From: Bacteroidota bacterium
GTDB taxonomy: Bacteria; Bacteroidota; Ignavibacteria; Ignavibacteriales; Ignavibacteriaceae
NCBI GenBank assembly: GCA_021796135.1
Contig: JAJYOQ010000289.1
Span: forward strand, 1-5,619
Length of the DNA stretch: 5,619 nt
Reading direction: 5' to 3'
Shown here: positions 5,347 through 5,619 of the stretch, in pieces
Numbering within the stretch: the first letter of the stretch is position 1
Layout of the letters: every line of letters begins with the position of its first letter
Translations under genes and position numbers: made by a program
The notes under the pieces: generated by a model
The model's database searches: none
The model's input: only the letters and a program-made list of their open reading frames with translations
What the model was told of the DNA's origin: nothing

Positions 5347-5369
5347 CCGGACTCATCCGGAATTTTTTG
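5347..5369 (+). terminator. Rho-independent terminator of nagB
   Basis: CCGGA (5347-5351) and TCCGG (5356-5360) form a 5-bp GC-rich stem with loop CTCA, followed by AATTTTTTG. The T-run lies on the nagB strand only, about 50 bases after the nagB stop. The hairpin overlaps the 3' end of the opposing acpS, whose stop codon (5355-5353) falls in the loop. On the minus strand no T-run follows, so it is unlikely to terminate acpS. The stem is short, hence moderate confidence. Confidence 0.6.
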
Positions 5370-5619
5370 TCGAATAGACTATCGCTACGCATGTAACGTA
5401 GTTATCGGAATGGCTCATGGAGATTTTTATTTCTTTGCCGTCGTTGAGGTAATCTTTCAGTTCGCCGTAGAATTTCACTTTCGGCAAACCGTTCACTTCG
5501 TTAAATATTTCGATGTCTTGCCAGCTGTAAACTTTGTCAGTATCGGATGAAAGCGCTTTGTAAATTGCTTCTTTAGCCGCGAACCGTGCGGCAAGATGCT
5601 GATACTTATTTTTGCGGGA
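5353..5619 (-). CDS. acpS: Holo-[acyl-carrier-protein] synthase, C-terminal 88 residues
   Basis: Reading leftward from the window edge, an open frame gives 88 residues and ends at TGA (5355-5353). It begins SRKNKYQHLAARFAAKEAIYKAL, the AcpS signature in which the Glu of AAKEA coordinates Mg2+. It ends with ISMSHSDNYVTCVAIVYS, the conserved SxSHxxxxAxA-type strand of the family. AcpS transfers 4'-phosphopantetheine from CoA to a Ser of the acyl carrier protein, which activates fatty-acid synthesis in the cytoplasm. Full-length enzymes have about 120-130 residues, so roughly 35-45 N-terminal residues, including the metal-binding Asp of GIDIV, lie outside the window. The gene converges on nagB with 55 bp between stop codons. 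The frame is intact as far as seen. Confidence 0.92.
   Translation of the reverse strand, partial: SRKNKYQHLAARFAAKEAIYKALSSDTDKVYSWQDIEIFNEVNGLPKVKFYGELKDYLNDGKEIKISMSHSDNYVTCVAIVYSTKNSG

Noticed and set aside
5329..5550. Plus-strand frame of 73 codons opposite acpS
   Set aside because: It is the antisense shadow of a clearly recognisable acpS reading frame and has no homology or ribosome-binding site.

Overview
The window looks like a piece of a low-GC chromosome from the Bacteroidota/Chlorobi/Ignavibacteria side of the bacteria. This placement is an inference from the AT-rich composition, a periplasmic serine hydrolase with a C-terminal DUF3471-like domain, and the general style of the proteins. 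No marker gene settles it.

The left part (1-803) is a broken gene. A 234-codon C-terminal remnant of a bleomycin hydrolase/PepC-type cysteine aminopeptidase keeps the catalytic His and Asn but has lost the half with the catalytic Cys. It abuts what looks like the left end of an IS200/IS605-family insertion sequence. That end has a near-perfect palindrome at 66-84 and, on the minus strand from 23 to the window edge, a start codon followed by the N-terminus MSKYKKLS, which is typical of IS200-type TnpA. The simplest reading is that the IS split pepC.

The middle part (about 883-3960) looks like a short array of integron-type gene cassettes, all reading rightward, with no integrase in view. A long attC-like site (883-1094) is followed by a secreted beta-lactamase-fold serine hydrolase with its own Shine-Dalgarno, then by a very short attC-like site (2712-2747). 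The 5' end of the hydrolase cassette (TTAGGGC) is the exact complement of the first core box of its own 3' site (GCCCTAA), as expected of a real cassette. Next come two small uncharacterised membrane proteins, 25 bp apart, and a degenerate site (3777-3821). Two copies of a roughly 60-80 bp dispersed repeat (926-984 and 3874-3951), each near a CCCCGC/GCGGGG hairpin, lie in the two long non-coding stretches.

The right part (4039-5619) looks like ordinary chromosome: a small unknown lipoprotein, a complete glucosamine-6-phosphate deaminase (nagB) with all catalytic and allosteric residues at E. coli numbering, a terminator, and the 3' part of acpS (holo-ACP synthase) converging from the opposite strand.

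The genes do not form one pathway. The interest lies in the mobile or accessory block, above all the cassette-like structures, the unknown two-gene membrane module, and the IS junction.
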